This document shows, one piece after another, positions 6,017 through 13,884 of a stretch of 20,268 bases of DNA; position 1 is the stretch's first letter, and every line of letters starts with the position of its first letter. Both the position numbers and the translations under genes were made by a program. The DNA comes from Bacteroidota bacterium (GTDB lineage: Bacteria; Bacteroidota; Bacteroidia; Chitinophagales; Saprospiraceae), in assembly GCA_024277695.1 (NCBI GenBank), contig JAJRUR010000235.1, positions 1 to 20,268 on the forward strand. Direction: 5' to 3'. The notes under the pieces were generated by a model. The model searched no databases. It had not been told where the DNA came from and saw nothing but the letters and a program-made list of their open reading frames with translations.

Positions 6017-8665
6017 CTACATCTGTTCTAATTGCCGAATACTCTCCTTCAGCATATTGATTCTAGCCAGTCCATCTGCCAGCTTCTTCCGTTCATTATT
6101 GACTACAGATTCCGGAGCATTACTTACGAATCGATCGTTGTCCAATTTTTGCTCCACACTACTTACAAACCCCTGTTGGTACTCGAGCTCAGCATGGAGC
6201 TTTTGGAGTTCGGCTTGGACATCCATGGTCACTTTGGGATCAACAAAAAACTTGTCTGTACCGATGACAATAGATAGCAAAGCTCCCGGCTCCTCCTCTA
6301 CAAAATGGATTTCGTCCAACACTGCCATTTTGGACAATAAGGCAACCCAACGCCCTTCATAAAGAGATGGAGATAGCTGATCAGACTTTTTGATATAGAG
6401 CTCCATGGGTGCATTCCATTTCATCGATTTGGCAGATCGGATCTCCCGAATCTTTGAGACCAACTCAATCAAAAGTTGCATATCCTTGATCAATCTCGGA
6501 TCAGTCTCGACCTCTTCTTGCGGGTAAGAAGCTACGATGACATCCTCCCCTATGCGTCTATCTTCCAGCTGGTGCCAAACCTCCTCCGTGATAAAAGGCA
6601 TAAAAGGATGCAAGATGATCATAAGTTTGCCGAATAACTCTTTGGCTTGACCAAAAGTCCTATCGGAAAATGAAGCACCTGAGGCAGGTTTGATCATTTC
6701 GAGATATTGCGAAAAAAAATCATTCCAAATAAGTGAATAGTTAGATATCAATATCTGTGATAGTCGATATTCCTTGTATAGTGCATTCGTCTGTTGGAGA
6801 TGTTGACTCAATTTTTGAGAAAACCAAGCATAAGCCAGTTCATCTCCCTGTCCAGGTTCTATTTTGGCACTGACCGATCTGGACGTCAAAAAATTGAGTC
6901 CATTCCATATCTTGTTGCAGAAGTTTTTGCCCTGTTCACAGAGTTTTTCGTCAAAGAGAAGATCTCCGCCCGCCGGACTACAACTCAGCATCCCGAAGCG
7001 TACTCCATCAGCTCCATAATTTTGAATCAACTCTAACGCATCCGGCGAATTGCCCAAAGACTTACTCATCTTACGTCCCTTCCGATCACGTACCATACCG
7101 GTAAAATATACATGCTCAAAGGGCTTAGTTCCCTGCCATTGATAGCCTGCAATAATCATGCGAGCTACCCACAAAAATATAATGTCCCAACCTGTCACCA
7201 GAACGCTTGTGGGATAGTAATAGTCCAAATCTTCATTGCTGTCCAATGTCCCAAAAACTGACATGGGCCATAGCCAAGAAGAAAACCACGTATCCAGTAC
7301 ATCCTCATCTTGGCTCAAGTCATCAGACTGGATCAATGCATTATTGAAGTGTGCCCGAGCTTGTTCTAAGGCTTCTTCTTTCGTGGTCGCCACAAAAACT
7401 TGATCCTGATAATAATATGCAGGTATGCGCTGACCCCACCAAAGCTGACGTGATATACACCAGTCCCGTATATTGCGCATCCAATGTCGATACGTATTTT
7501 TTTGATTTTCGGGAAAAAAACGAATCGTGTCCTCTTCTACTGCACGTAAAGCCGGTTCTGCCAAATCCTTCATGCGCACGTACCACTGAAGTGACCTCCT
7601 AGGCTCAACGACAGCATGAGAGCGCTCTGACCTCCCTACATTATGCGTATAATCTTCTGTTTTGACCAAATATCCTTCTTCTTCTAATCTGCGCACAACT
7701 AAGGTACGTGCTTCATCCCTATCCAGTCCCACAAATAATTGGGCAGCTGCACTCAACGTAGCATCAGGATTGAGTATGTCTATAATCTCCAGATCGTGTT
7801 TCTTGCCGATTTCATAATCATTGACATCATGCGCAGGAGTAATCTTTAACGCCCCAGTACCAAATTGTTGATCCACATACTCATCTGCAATGATCGGTAC
7901 GGCACGATCCACTAAGGGTACCAGGACACGCTTACCATGGTAGGACACATAACGTGGGTCTTCGGGATGTACTGCCACAGCCGTATCACCGAGGATAGTC
8001 TCCGGTCTTGTCGTAGCAATTGTGATATAATCATCAGTGTCCTGTACACGATATCGCACATGATAGAGTGTACCCGACTCTTCACTATAAATAACCTCTT
8101 CATTGGATAAAACGGTTTGAGCTACAGGATCCCAATTGACCATGCGATAGTCCCTATACAAAAATCCCCGATTATATAAATCCACAAAAGATTGGATCAC
8201 ACAGTCATAGCGCGTAGCATCCATCGTAAATGCCGTACGATCCCAATCACATGAAGCACCTAACTTTTTGAGCTGTTGCAAAATGATCCCCCCATACTTC
8301 TCCTTCCATTGATGAGCGTAATCCATAAATTGCTCACGCGTCAAATCGGATTTCTTCACATTCAACTCTTCGCGGAGCCACTTGACTACTTTTGCTTCAG
8401 TCGCAATACTCGCATGATCAGTTCCAGGTACCCAACAGGCATTCTTACCATCCAAACGCGCCTTTCTGATGAGTATATCCTGTATGGTATTGTTGAGCAT
8501 ATGCCCCATATGCAGTATGCCTGTCACATTAGGAGGAGGTATCACAATCGTAAAAGCCTCCCGATCATCGGGAATAGACTTAAAGTACTGCTTGTCCATC
8601 CAGTATCCATACCATTTTTCCTCCACTGCACCGGGATCGTAATGCTTTGGCTTTTCTTTATTCAT
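6017..8665 (-). CDS. valS: Valyl-tRNA synthetase
   Basis: Class I aminoacyl-tRNA synthetase that charges tRNA-Val, 882 residues. The nucleotide-binding HIGH motif is in PPPNVTGILHMGHML (HMGH, residues 52-55) and the KMSKS loop is at 532-536 (GRKMSKSLGN). The CP1 editing domain is recognised by TTRPETILGDTAVAVHPEDPR and DHASIATEAKVVK precedes it. Other ValRS blocks are ISRQLWWGQRIPAYYY and DVLDTWFSSWLWPMS. The C-terminal 65 residues form the coiled-coil arm typical of bacterial ValRS (QKLHAELEYQQGFVSSVEQK). The open frame reaches 8710, but the ATG at 8665 gives the conserved MNKEKPKHYDPGAVEEKWY start and lies closely downstream of a good promoter match, so I prefer it. The gene is divergent from the ECF sigma factor gene. 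Confidence 0.98.
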   Translation of the reverse strand: MNKEKPKHYDPGAVEEKWYGYWMDKQYFKSIPDDREAFTIVIPPPNVTGILHMGHMLNNTIQDILIRKARLDGKNACWVPGTDHASIATEAKVVKWLREELNVKKSDLTREQFMDYAHQWKEKYGGIILQQLKKLGASCDWDRTAFTMDATRYDCVIQSFVDLYNRGFLYRDYRMVNWDPVAQTVLSNEEVIYSEESGTLYHVRYRVQDTDDYITIATTRPETILGDTAVAVHPEDPRYVSYHGKRVLVPLVDRAVPIIADEYVDQQFGTGALKITPAHDVNDYEIGKKHDLEIIDILNPDATLSAAAQLFVGLDRDEARTLVVRRLEEEGYLVKTEDYTHNVGRSERSHAVVEPRRSLQWYVRMKDLAEPALRAVEEDTIRFFPENQKNTYRHWMRNIRDWCISRQLWWGQRIPAYYYQDQVFVATTKEEALEQARAHFNNALIQSDDLSQDEDVLDTWFSSWLWPMSVFGTLDSNEDLDYYYPTSVLVTGWDIIFLWVARMIIAGYQWQGTKPFEHVYFTGMVRDRKGRKMSKSLGNSPDALELIQNYGADGVRFGMLSCSPAGGDLLFDEKLCEQGKNFCNKIWNGLNFLTSRSVSAKIEPGQGDELAYAWFSQKLSQHLQQTNALYKEYRLSQILISNYSLIWNDFFSQYLEMIKPASGASFSDRTFGQAKELFGKLMIILHPFMPFITEEVWHQLEDRRIGEDVIVASYPQEEVETDPRLIKDMQLLIELVSKIREIRSAKSMKWNAPMELYIKKSDQLSPSLYEGRWVALLSKMAVLDEIHFVEEEPGALLSIVIGTDKFFVDPKVTMDVQAELQKLHAELEYQQGFVSSVEQKLDNDRFVSNAPESVVNNERKKLADGLARINMLKESIRQLEQM

Positions 8666-8686
8666 AAAATGATCACTATTAAGGCT

Positions 8687-8718
8687 CAAAAATAGCTTTT
8701 TCGTTAGCAACTATCCAA
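8687..8718 (-). promoter_or_regulatory. Bacteroidota-type promoter of valS
   Basis: On the minus strand a TTG -33 element (8718-8716) is separated by exactly 21 nt from TATTTTTG (8694-8687), matching the Bacteroidota pattern TTTG-N19-21-TAnnTTTG apart from the first T of the -33 box. It lies 21 nt upstream of the chosen valS ATG, which implies a short leader and supports the start at 8665 over the longer frame to 8710. Confidence 0.55.
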
Positions 8719-8731
8719 TTTTAATCTCATA

Positions 8732-8739
8732 TATATTTG
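8732..8739 (+). promoter_or_regulatory. Possible -7 box of the ECF sigma gene
   Basis: TATATTTG matches TAnnTTTG on the plus strand, about 90 nt upstream of the sigma factor ATG. No -33 TTTG is seen at the expected spacing. ECF operons are often self-activated from promoters of a different consensus, so this may be a background or basal element. Confidence 0.25.
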
Positions 8740-8830
8740 ATTTTCTTCTGCATACAACCATATCCACCATAGCAGCATCTACATCTATAAAAGCAGTATA
8801 TTCGTCCTTACAAGACACAAATCATAGAGT

Positions 8831-9367
8831 ATGAAGGAGCGGTTAACTAGGCTGATCCAAGGTTGCAAGTCCAATAACCGCAAGGCCCAAAAAGAACTTT
8901 ATGAGCTGTACAAAGACCAATTTTATGGCATCGTAAGACGGTATATTAAAGATAAATATCAAGCAGAAGATGTATTCGTACAAGCTATGTATCGTATCTT
9001 TTCTAAAATAAATACTTTCGGTGACAAAGGTTCTTTTGAGGGCTGGATGAAAAAAATATTGATCAATGAATGCCTCATGCACATCCGTAAACCAAGCAAC
9101 AAAATATATAATACCGAAATGAAGGATGATCTCGCTGTCCATCCGGATAGTGTAGTGGATCGATTACAACACGAAGACTTACTAGCACTCATCCAAAGAC
9201 TACCCCTCGGATACCGAACAGTTTTTAACCTATACATCATCGAAGGATACAAACACAAAGAAATAGCCCAACTATTGGACATCAGCATCAATACATCAAA
9301 GTCCCAATTGCTACTCGCAAAAAAAAGAATGAAAACCCTAATCAATGCACACTACAATGAACGATAA
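8831..9367 (+). CDS. ECF-type RNA polymerase sigma factor
   Basis: Extracytoplasmic-function sigma-70 family factor, 178 residues, a normal ECF length. Region 2 (about 24-90) contains LYELYKDQFYGIVRRYI, the AEDVFVQAMYRIF segment for core binding and -10 recognition, and FEGWMKKILINECLMHIRK. Region 4 (about 114-168) contains LIQRLPLGYRTVFNLYIIEGYKHKEIAQLL followed by the helix-turn-helix end ISINTSKSQLLLAKKRMK. Its stop overlaps the start of a small membrane protein likely to be its anti-sigma factor, and an outer-membrane barrel gene follows. The gene is divergent from valS. This gives the standard arrangement of a sigma factor held at the membrane and released by an envelope signal; the signal itself is unknown. 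Confidence 0.95.
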   Translation: MKERLTRLIQGCKSNNRKAQKELYELYKDQFYGIVRRYIKDKYQAEDVFVQAMYRIFSKINTFGDKGSFEGWMKKILINECLMHIRKPSNKIYNTEMKDDLAVHPDSVVDRLQHEDLLALIQRLPLGYRTVFNLYIIEGYKHKEIAQLLDISINTSKSQLLLAKKRMKTLINAHYNER

Positions 9368-9653
9368 TCACTTCGAAAACACAATCAAGCAACAGTCCAA
9401 AAAACTGCACATCGCTCCTCCTGCCAATACCTGGGATCGAGTAGCGCTTCGCCTTGATCAAAAAACAAAATCTAAGCACACTTTCTACCGCATTGCAGCT
9501 GTATGGATTTTGTTACTCGCTACCGCTGCCACCGTATTCATCTATTCCGGACTCCACACGCATCACTTGGAGTTTGAAGAACCACTCGCCACTATGACCA
9601 ATACGAGCAACCTCTCTCCACAACAGTTAAATAACATCTACCAAAAAATGTAA
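9357..9653 (+). CDS. Probable single-pass membrane anti-sigma factor
   Basis: A 98-residue protein with a cytoplasmic N-terminal part (1-44), one membrane helix at about 45-64 (IAAVWILLLATAATVFIYSG) and a short C-terminal tail of about 34 residues. The N-terminal part has PPANTWDRVALRLDQ, a pattern common in Bacteroidota anti-sigma factors next to ECF genes. No zinc-binding HxxxCxxC motif is present; the protein has no cysteine at all. The ATG at 9357 overlaps the sigma gene by 11 nt. The open frame also has an ATG at 9345, giving four more residues. The assignment rests on topology, size and overlap with the sigma gene rather than on a catalytic motif. The very short extracytoplasmic tail leaves little room for a sensory domain. 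Confidence 0.75.
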   Translation: MNDNHFENTIKQQSKKLHIAPPANTWDRVALRLDQKTKSKHTFYRIAAVWILLLATAATVFIYSGLHTHHLEFEEPLATMTNTSNLSPQQLNNIYQKM

Positions 9654-9790
9654 TTCGGCTGTTCTAAAGGACATATATTTTATTGTATATAAGCTACCGT
9701 CCCATATTCTAAGTACAAACTACTTTGGGATCACCGGAGATCTTTTTGTATTATTGTATATATTGCAGTTTTTTTAAAAACATCTGAATT

Positions 9791-10678
9791 ATGAAACAAC
9801 TACTCTGCTTGCTGATCTTGTACTCGGTTTTTGTAACTGCCTATGGACAGAAATTTAGCTATAAAATAAGTGCCGGAATACACCAAGAATCAAACTATTC
9901 TTCGACTACAACATCCCAATACGAAACCCAGTTTATCGACTTAAATGCACCAGATAGTCTGATCATCACCATCAATAATCTGGTCATGTCCCAATCTACA
10001 AATGACTTTTATGCTACTCCGGCATTCTATTTTGCTTTGAATTTTGATATGCAACTTTCTGATAAATGGTCACTTGCAACAGGTTGGAGATTGCAGTCCC
10101 AATCTTTTAGGACACAAAAAAGTCAATCCGGTTTCACAGTGATCTCAGAACTGGGCAGAGATACCATCCTGCGAAGTGAAAATGATAATGGTGGAGCTCA
10201 AGGGACACCTTGTACCAATATCCTCAACTTCCAAGAATACGATGATGATGATTATTATGATATCATCAGTCTGAGTATCCCTATAACATTGTCCTATGCA
10301 CTAAGTGAACGACTCAATCTACATTCCGGTGCATTTATCCAAACACCACTATACAGCCGTTTGAATTTCAATACCGGCCTAATAAACCGAGATGATAATA
10401 ATTTTTGTACTTTGGAAATAAAGAATATTGAACAAGATGCTGGACCATTACTCAATAATCTCCAATTGGGCTTGAGCCTTTCCGCCGATTATAGGATATG
10501 GAGGCATATCTCCCTAGAACTGGGTCTTAGAAAACAGCTAAATTCTGTTTTTGCTACACCGGTCTCTAACAGTATTTCTTTTGCACCCTCATCTAGAAAT
10601 GCAGACCAGTACCTACCGCTGAGCTTCTTTGCCGGTGTTCGCTTTCGTTTTGGCAAAAGTCCCACAGAAGAAAATTGA
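9791..10678 (+). CDS. Outer-membrane beta-barrel protein (PorT-like size)
   Basis: A secreted protein of 295 residues with a Sec signal peptide (1-20, ending AYGQ). The mature part shows alternating hydrophobic/polar strands such as KWSLATGWRLQSQSF, ISLSIPITLSYALSERLNLHSGAFIQTPLYSRLNF and LPLSFFAGVRFRFG, as expected for a small transmembrane beta-barrel. An acidic, tyrosine-rich stretch EYDDDDYYD lies mid-protein and may be a loop. It follows the anti-sigma gene after 137 nt in the same direction, so it may be a target of, or functionally linked to, the sigma/anti-sigma pair. No enzymatic motif is seen. Specific membership in a named barrel family is uncertain. Confidence 0.8.
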   Translation: MKQLLCLLILYSVFVTAYGQKFSYKISAGIHQESNYSSTTTSQYETQFIDLNAPDSLIITINNLVMSQSTNDFYATPAFYFALNFDMQLSDKWSLATGWRLQSQSFRTQKSQSGFTVISELGRDTILRSENDNGGAQGTPCTNILNFQEYDDDDYYDIISLSIPITLSYALSERLNLHSGAFIQTPLYSRLNFNTGLINRDDNNFCTLEIKNIEQDAGPLLNNLQLGLSLSADYRIWRHISLELGLRKQLNSVFATPVSNSISFAPSSRNADQYLPLSFFAGVRFRFGKSPTEEN

Positions 10679-10812
10679 TATCAGTGTATGCTTGTAGTAT
10701 TCTTCCTGAAAGAGCCGAGCCCCTTTTACCACACGTAATCTTCATACCATTGGTCACAAATAGCTCGATCAAAAAATCAATAAGGCATGGTTCTTGCAGC
10801 TAGGAGTACTAT

Positions 10813-11298
10813 ATGGCCAAAAAGCAGGTAAACATGACATATCAAATGGTCGAATATCTTGACCACCTGACGGTATCTGATCGGCAACTTTTAGATAAGG
10901 CAAAAAGCATGCTCGACCATGCCTATGCACCCTACTCTCAATTCTATGTGGCTAGCGCAGTAAGGCTCCAAAATGGTTTGATCCTCTGTGGTACCAACCA
11001 AGAAAACGCAAGCTATCCGCTCAGCTTGTGTGCAGAACGTGTAGCTCTACTCTCTGCCAAAGCCAATCATCCGAAGGAGAGTATAGATACCATCGCTATA
11101 GTTGCAAAAATACCAAAGGGTGATATACGAGAGATCATCACACCTTGCGGAGCTTGTAGGCAGGTGATAGCCGAAGTCCAATCTCGCCAAAATAGCCCTA
11201 TCCGTCTCCTCCTCAATAGCAGTACGGAGATCAGCTATATCATCGATGATGCACTGGATCTTCTACCGTTGGGATTTCATTCCGGATTTCTTACTTAA
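10813..11298 (+). CDS. cdd: Cytidine deaminase
   Basis: Zinc-dependent homotetrameric-type cytidine deaminase, 161 residues; it converts cytidine and deoxycytidine to uridine and deoxyuridine for pyrimidine salvage. The zinc site is explicit: Cys73 with catalytic Glu75 in LCAERVAL, and Cys112/Cys115 in TPCGACRQ. Upstream conserved blocks are AYAPYSQFYVASAVRLQNG (substrate loop) and GTNQENASYPLSLCAER. The N-terminal 20 residues before the core are slightly longer than in Bacillus enzymes. An AGGAG stretch lies about 8 nt before the ATG, which is unusual here because most genes in the window lack a Shine-Dalgarno sequence. An internal ATG at residue 8 is a possible alternative start. It stands as a single gene between the barrel gene and the CBS-type gene. 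Confidence 0.96.
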   Translation: MAKKQVNMTYQMVEYLDHLTVSDRQLLDKAKSMLDHAYAPYSQFYVASAVRLQNGLILCGTNQENASYPLSLCAERVALLSAKANHPKESIDTIAIVAKIPKGDIREIITPCGACRQVIAEVQSRQNSPIRLLLNSSTEISYIIDDALDLLPLGFHSGFLT

Positions 11299-11412
11299 GC
11301 CTTTTTCAAAAAATTGCATCCGCTTTTATCATTCCGTTCGTCTATGTAGATTATAACAAATTCTCTTGTGCCGATTTGGACTAAAGATAGCCAAACTTGA
11401 TATAGAAAATAG

Positions 11413-11420
11413 TAGCTTTG
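11413..11420 (+). promoter_or_regulatory. Possible -7 box upstream of the cystathionine beta-synthase-type gene
   Basis: TAGCTTTG matches TAnnTTTG exactly, 31 nt before the ATG at 11452, at a distance that fits a short leader. No TTTG occurs at 19-21 nt spacing; the nearest is at 11375-11378, which is too far. Confidence 0.4.
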
Positions 11421-11451
11421 CAGCCAATCTATATTTTATTAATACTACAGT

Positions 11452-12804
11452 ATGATCTATAATAACATATTGGAGACCATTGGCGATACACCTTTGGTTC
11501 GTCTCAACACCATCGTAAAAGATGTTCCGGCAACGGTTTTGGGCAAAATAGAGACCTTTAATCCCGGGCACTCGATCAAAGACCGCATGGCACTCAAAAT
11601 GTTATTGGATGCGGAGCAATCCGGCAAAATCAAAGCGGGAGGAACTATTATAGAATGTACTTCGGGCAATACCGGTATGGGACTTGCGATTGCTGCCTGC
11701 GTCAAAGGCTATCGATGTATATTTACTACCAGTGACAAACAATCCAAAGAGAAAGTGGATATGCTCAAAGCGCATGGAGCTCAGGTCATTGTTTGTCCTA
11801 CAAATGTTGCTCCCGAGGATCCGCGGTCTTACTATTCGGTAGCTGAGCGACTCAGCAAAGAAATCCCCAATTCGGTTTGGATAAACCAATATGACAACCT
11901 AGCCAATCGAGCAGCTCACTATGAGACTACAGGGCCTGAGATTTGGGATCAGACTCAAGGCAAGGTCACACATTTGGTAGTAGGTGTCGGTACGGGCGGC
12001 ACAATATCCGGAGTGGCAAAATATCTCAAAGAACAAAACCCCTCCATCAAAGTCTGGGGTGTGGATACCTACGGTTCTGTTTTTAAAAAATATCATGAAA
12101 CGGGTGTATTTGATCGATCCGAGATCTATAGTTATATCACGGAAGGTATAGGTGAGGACATTCTTCCTGCCAATGTAGATTTTTCGCTTATCGATCATTT
12201 TGAAAAAGTAACAGACAAAGACGGTGCTGTTATGGCCAGACGCCTAGCAAGAGAAGAAGGGCTGCTACTTGGATATTCGGCAGGATCTGCTATGGCTGCA
12301 GTATTGCAAATGCGTCATCAGCTATCAGCCGATGATCTCGTTGTAGTCATCTTTCACGATCATGGAAGTAGGTATGTAGCTAAACTTTTTAATGATGAGT
12401 GGATGAGAGATCACGGATTTTTGGACGAAGAACTGACTATAGGAGATGTACTTCAAAAGAAAAGAGGGCAAAAGATGATTGCTATCGGGCCGGAAGCCGG
12501 ACTGGAAGAAGCCTTCGATGTGATGAAGGCTCATGATATCTCACAGCTACCTGTCGTAGAGGGACCAACCAAAATGTTAGGCGCTATCACGGAGCGAATC
12601 ATTTTGGATCATATACTCTCAGGAGGTAACCGCACGGTACCTGTCCAAGATTTGATGGCGGATGCATTTCCGATTGTATCACCCGCTACCACCTGTAGCC
12701 AAGCCCGATCTTTTTTTACACCGGACTGTCCGGCAGTTTTGTGCAAAGATCTTTCAGGAACTTTTCATATAATTACGCAATATGACATCATCCAATCGTT
12801 ATAA
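11452..12804 (+). CDS. Cystathionine beta-synthase-type PLP enzyme with CBS domain pair
   Basis: A fold-type II PLP enzyme of the cystathionine beta-synthase/cysteine synthase family, 450 residues. The catalytic part (1-320) has the PLP lysine Lys43 in FNPGHSIKDR, the substrate/PLP loop TSGNTGMGLA (70-79) and the phosphate-binding GVGTGGTISG. SAGSAMAA near residue 285 is the late Ser/Gly block of the family. The C-terminal 120 residues form a CBS pair: VMKAHDISQLPVVEGPTKMLGAITE, then VQDLMADAFPIV onward, ending ITQYDIIQSL. This architecture matches cystathionine beta-synthase (serine plus homocysteine to cystathionine) more than plain cysteine synthase, but O-acetylserine-using relatives share it. 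No N-terminal haem-binding extension of the animal type is present. The PorP/SprF gene starts 4 nt after its stop, so they are probably co-transcribed. Confidence 0.94.
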   Translation: MIYNNILETIGDTPLVRLNTIVKDVPATVLGKIETFNPGHSIKDRMALKMLLDAEQSGKIKAGGTIIECTSGNTGMGLAIAACVKGYRCIFTTSDKQSKEKVDMLKAHGAQVIVCPTNVAPEDPRSYYSVAERLSKEIPNSVWINQYDNLANRAAHYETTGPEIWDQTQGKVTHLVVGVGTGGTISGVAKYLKEQNPSIKVWGVDTYGSVFKKYHETGVFDRSEIYSYITEGIGEDILPANVDFSLIDHFEKVTDKDGAVMARRLAREEGLLLGYSAGSAMAAVLQMRHQLSADDLVVVIFHDHGSRYVAKLFNDEWMRDHGFLDEELTIGDVLQKKRGQKMIAIGPEAGLEEAFDVMKAHDISQLPVVEGPTKMLGAITERIILDHILSGGNRTVPVQDLMADAFPIVSPATTCSQARSFFTPDCPAVLCKDLSGTFHIITQYDIIQSL

Positions 12805-12808
12805 AACT

Positions 12809-13861
12809 ATGAGAAGTATTATTGTAATCTTTTGCTTGTGTAGCTTGTACTGGAGTACGACGGCACAAGACCGTTTTTTTACTCAATATTACAGTCATGC
12901 ACTCTCGCTTAATCCTGCACTTGCCGGAACCATGAATGGAACCTTTCGCGTCAATGCCGCATTTCGTCAGCAATGGAGTACCGTGCTCCAGTCCCCCTAC
13001 TCTACATTTTCTGCAGCTGCAGACACGCGCATAAAAGTTTCGCCAAACCACTTTAAAAATGATCAAATTGGGGTCGGTGTAGTGTTTACCCATGACCAAT
13101 TTGGATATTATGACTTTAATGCCAATGCACTAGCACTCATCGGAGCGTATCATAAAGATATCTCAGCCGGGTTTGAGCAGAGTCTCAGTGTTGGTTTTCA
13201 GTTGGGGATCGAACAGCGCGCTACGAGTTATAATAATTTTACTTTTCAAGATGAGTACCTTCTCGGCACCGGTTACACTTTGGCTACAGCCGAAAATCTA
13301 CCTGAAAATCAACGGGCATTTATGGATCTTGCCTTAGGCATCAACTACCGCGCCGAATTTGATAAAGCTACACAATTCTACGCCGGAGTATCCATATGGC
13401 ATTTTAATCAACCAAACATTAGTTTCTATGCTAATATAAATCAGATCAATAATCCCACAGAGGTCCAAGCAGCTCTGATACCCAGATATTCTGCCCATAT
13501 GGGTTTTAATCTCGCTATGAGCGAAAAACAACAGCTCTCGCCACGCATACTGATCAATGCCCAGGGTGACCATTTGTCTGCCCTTCCCGGTCTAAACTAC
13601 CGCTTTGATTTTGATGATGTCCATGAGAGTAGTTTCCATATAGGTATGGCTAGTCGTATAGTCAAAAATTTTGACGCCACCGGATTGGATGCGATCATAC
13701 TCTTGGCAGCATTCGGTAGAGAGAATTATAAGATCGGTCTGAGTTATGATGCACAAGTCAATGATATTAGGAACGAATTTGACGGGCAAGGTACATTTGA
13801 ATTGACGCTAAGCCTTACAGGAGATTATGAAAGCGAGAGTTTGTTTTGTCCTGAATTTTGA
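12809..13861 (+). CDS. PorP/SprF-family type IX secretion membrane protein
   Basis: An outer-membrane protein of the PorP/SprF family, 350 residues, near the usual 300-350. Signal peptide at 1-20 (MRSIIVIFCLCSLYWSTTAQ), directly followed by the hallmark start of the mature family: DRFFTQYYSHALSLNPALAG, then RVNAAFRQQW. The remainder is a beta-barrel pattern with repeated GVSI.., GLSYDAQ and FELTLSL strands. Known members (SprF in Flavobacterium, PorP in Porphyromonas) assist the type IX secretion system in placing cargo at the cell surface. Here no OmpA-like PorE partner or large adhesin is next to it. The start at 12809 is chosen because it gives a clean signal peptide and a 4-nt gap from the upstream stop; an in-frame ATG at 12782 would overlap that gene. 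Pairing with an amino-acid enzyme is probably just positional. Confidence 0.92.
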   Translation: MRSIIVIFCLCSLYWSTTAQDRFFTQYYSHALSLNPALAGTMNGTFRVNAAFRQQWSTVLQSPYSTFSAAADTRIKVSPNHFKNDQIGVGVVFTHDQFGYYDFNANALALIGAYHKDISAGFEQSLSVGFQLGIEQRATSYNNFTFQDEYLLGTGYTLATAENLPENQRAFMDLALGINYRAEFDKATQFYAGVSIWHFNQPNISFYANINQINNPTEVQAALIPRYSAHMGFNLAMSEKQQLSPRILINAQGDHLSALPGLNYRFDFDDVHESSFHIGMASRIVKNFDATGLDAIILLAAFGRENYKIGLSYDAQVNDIRNEFDGQGTFELTLSLTGDYESESLFCPEF

Positions 13862-13884
13862 TGGTAGCGGCATCCATTTTGATT

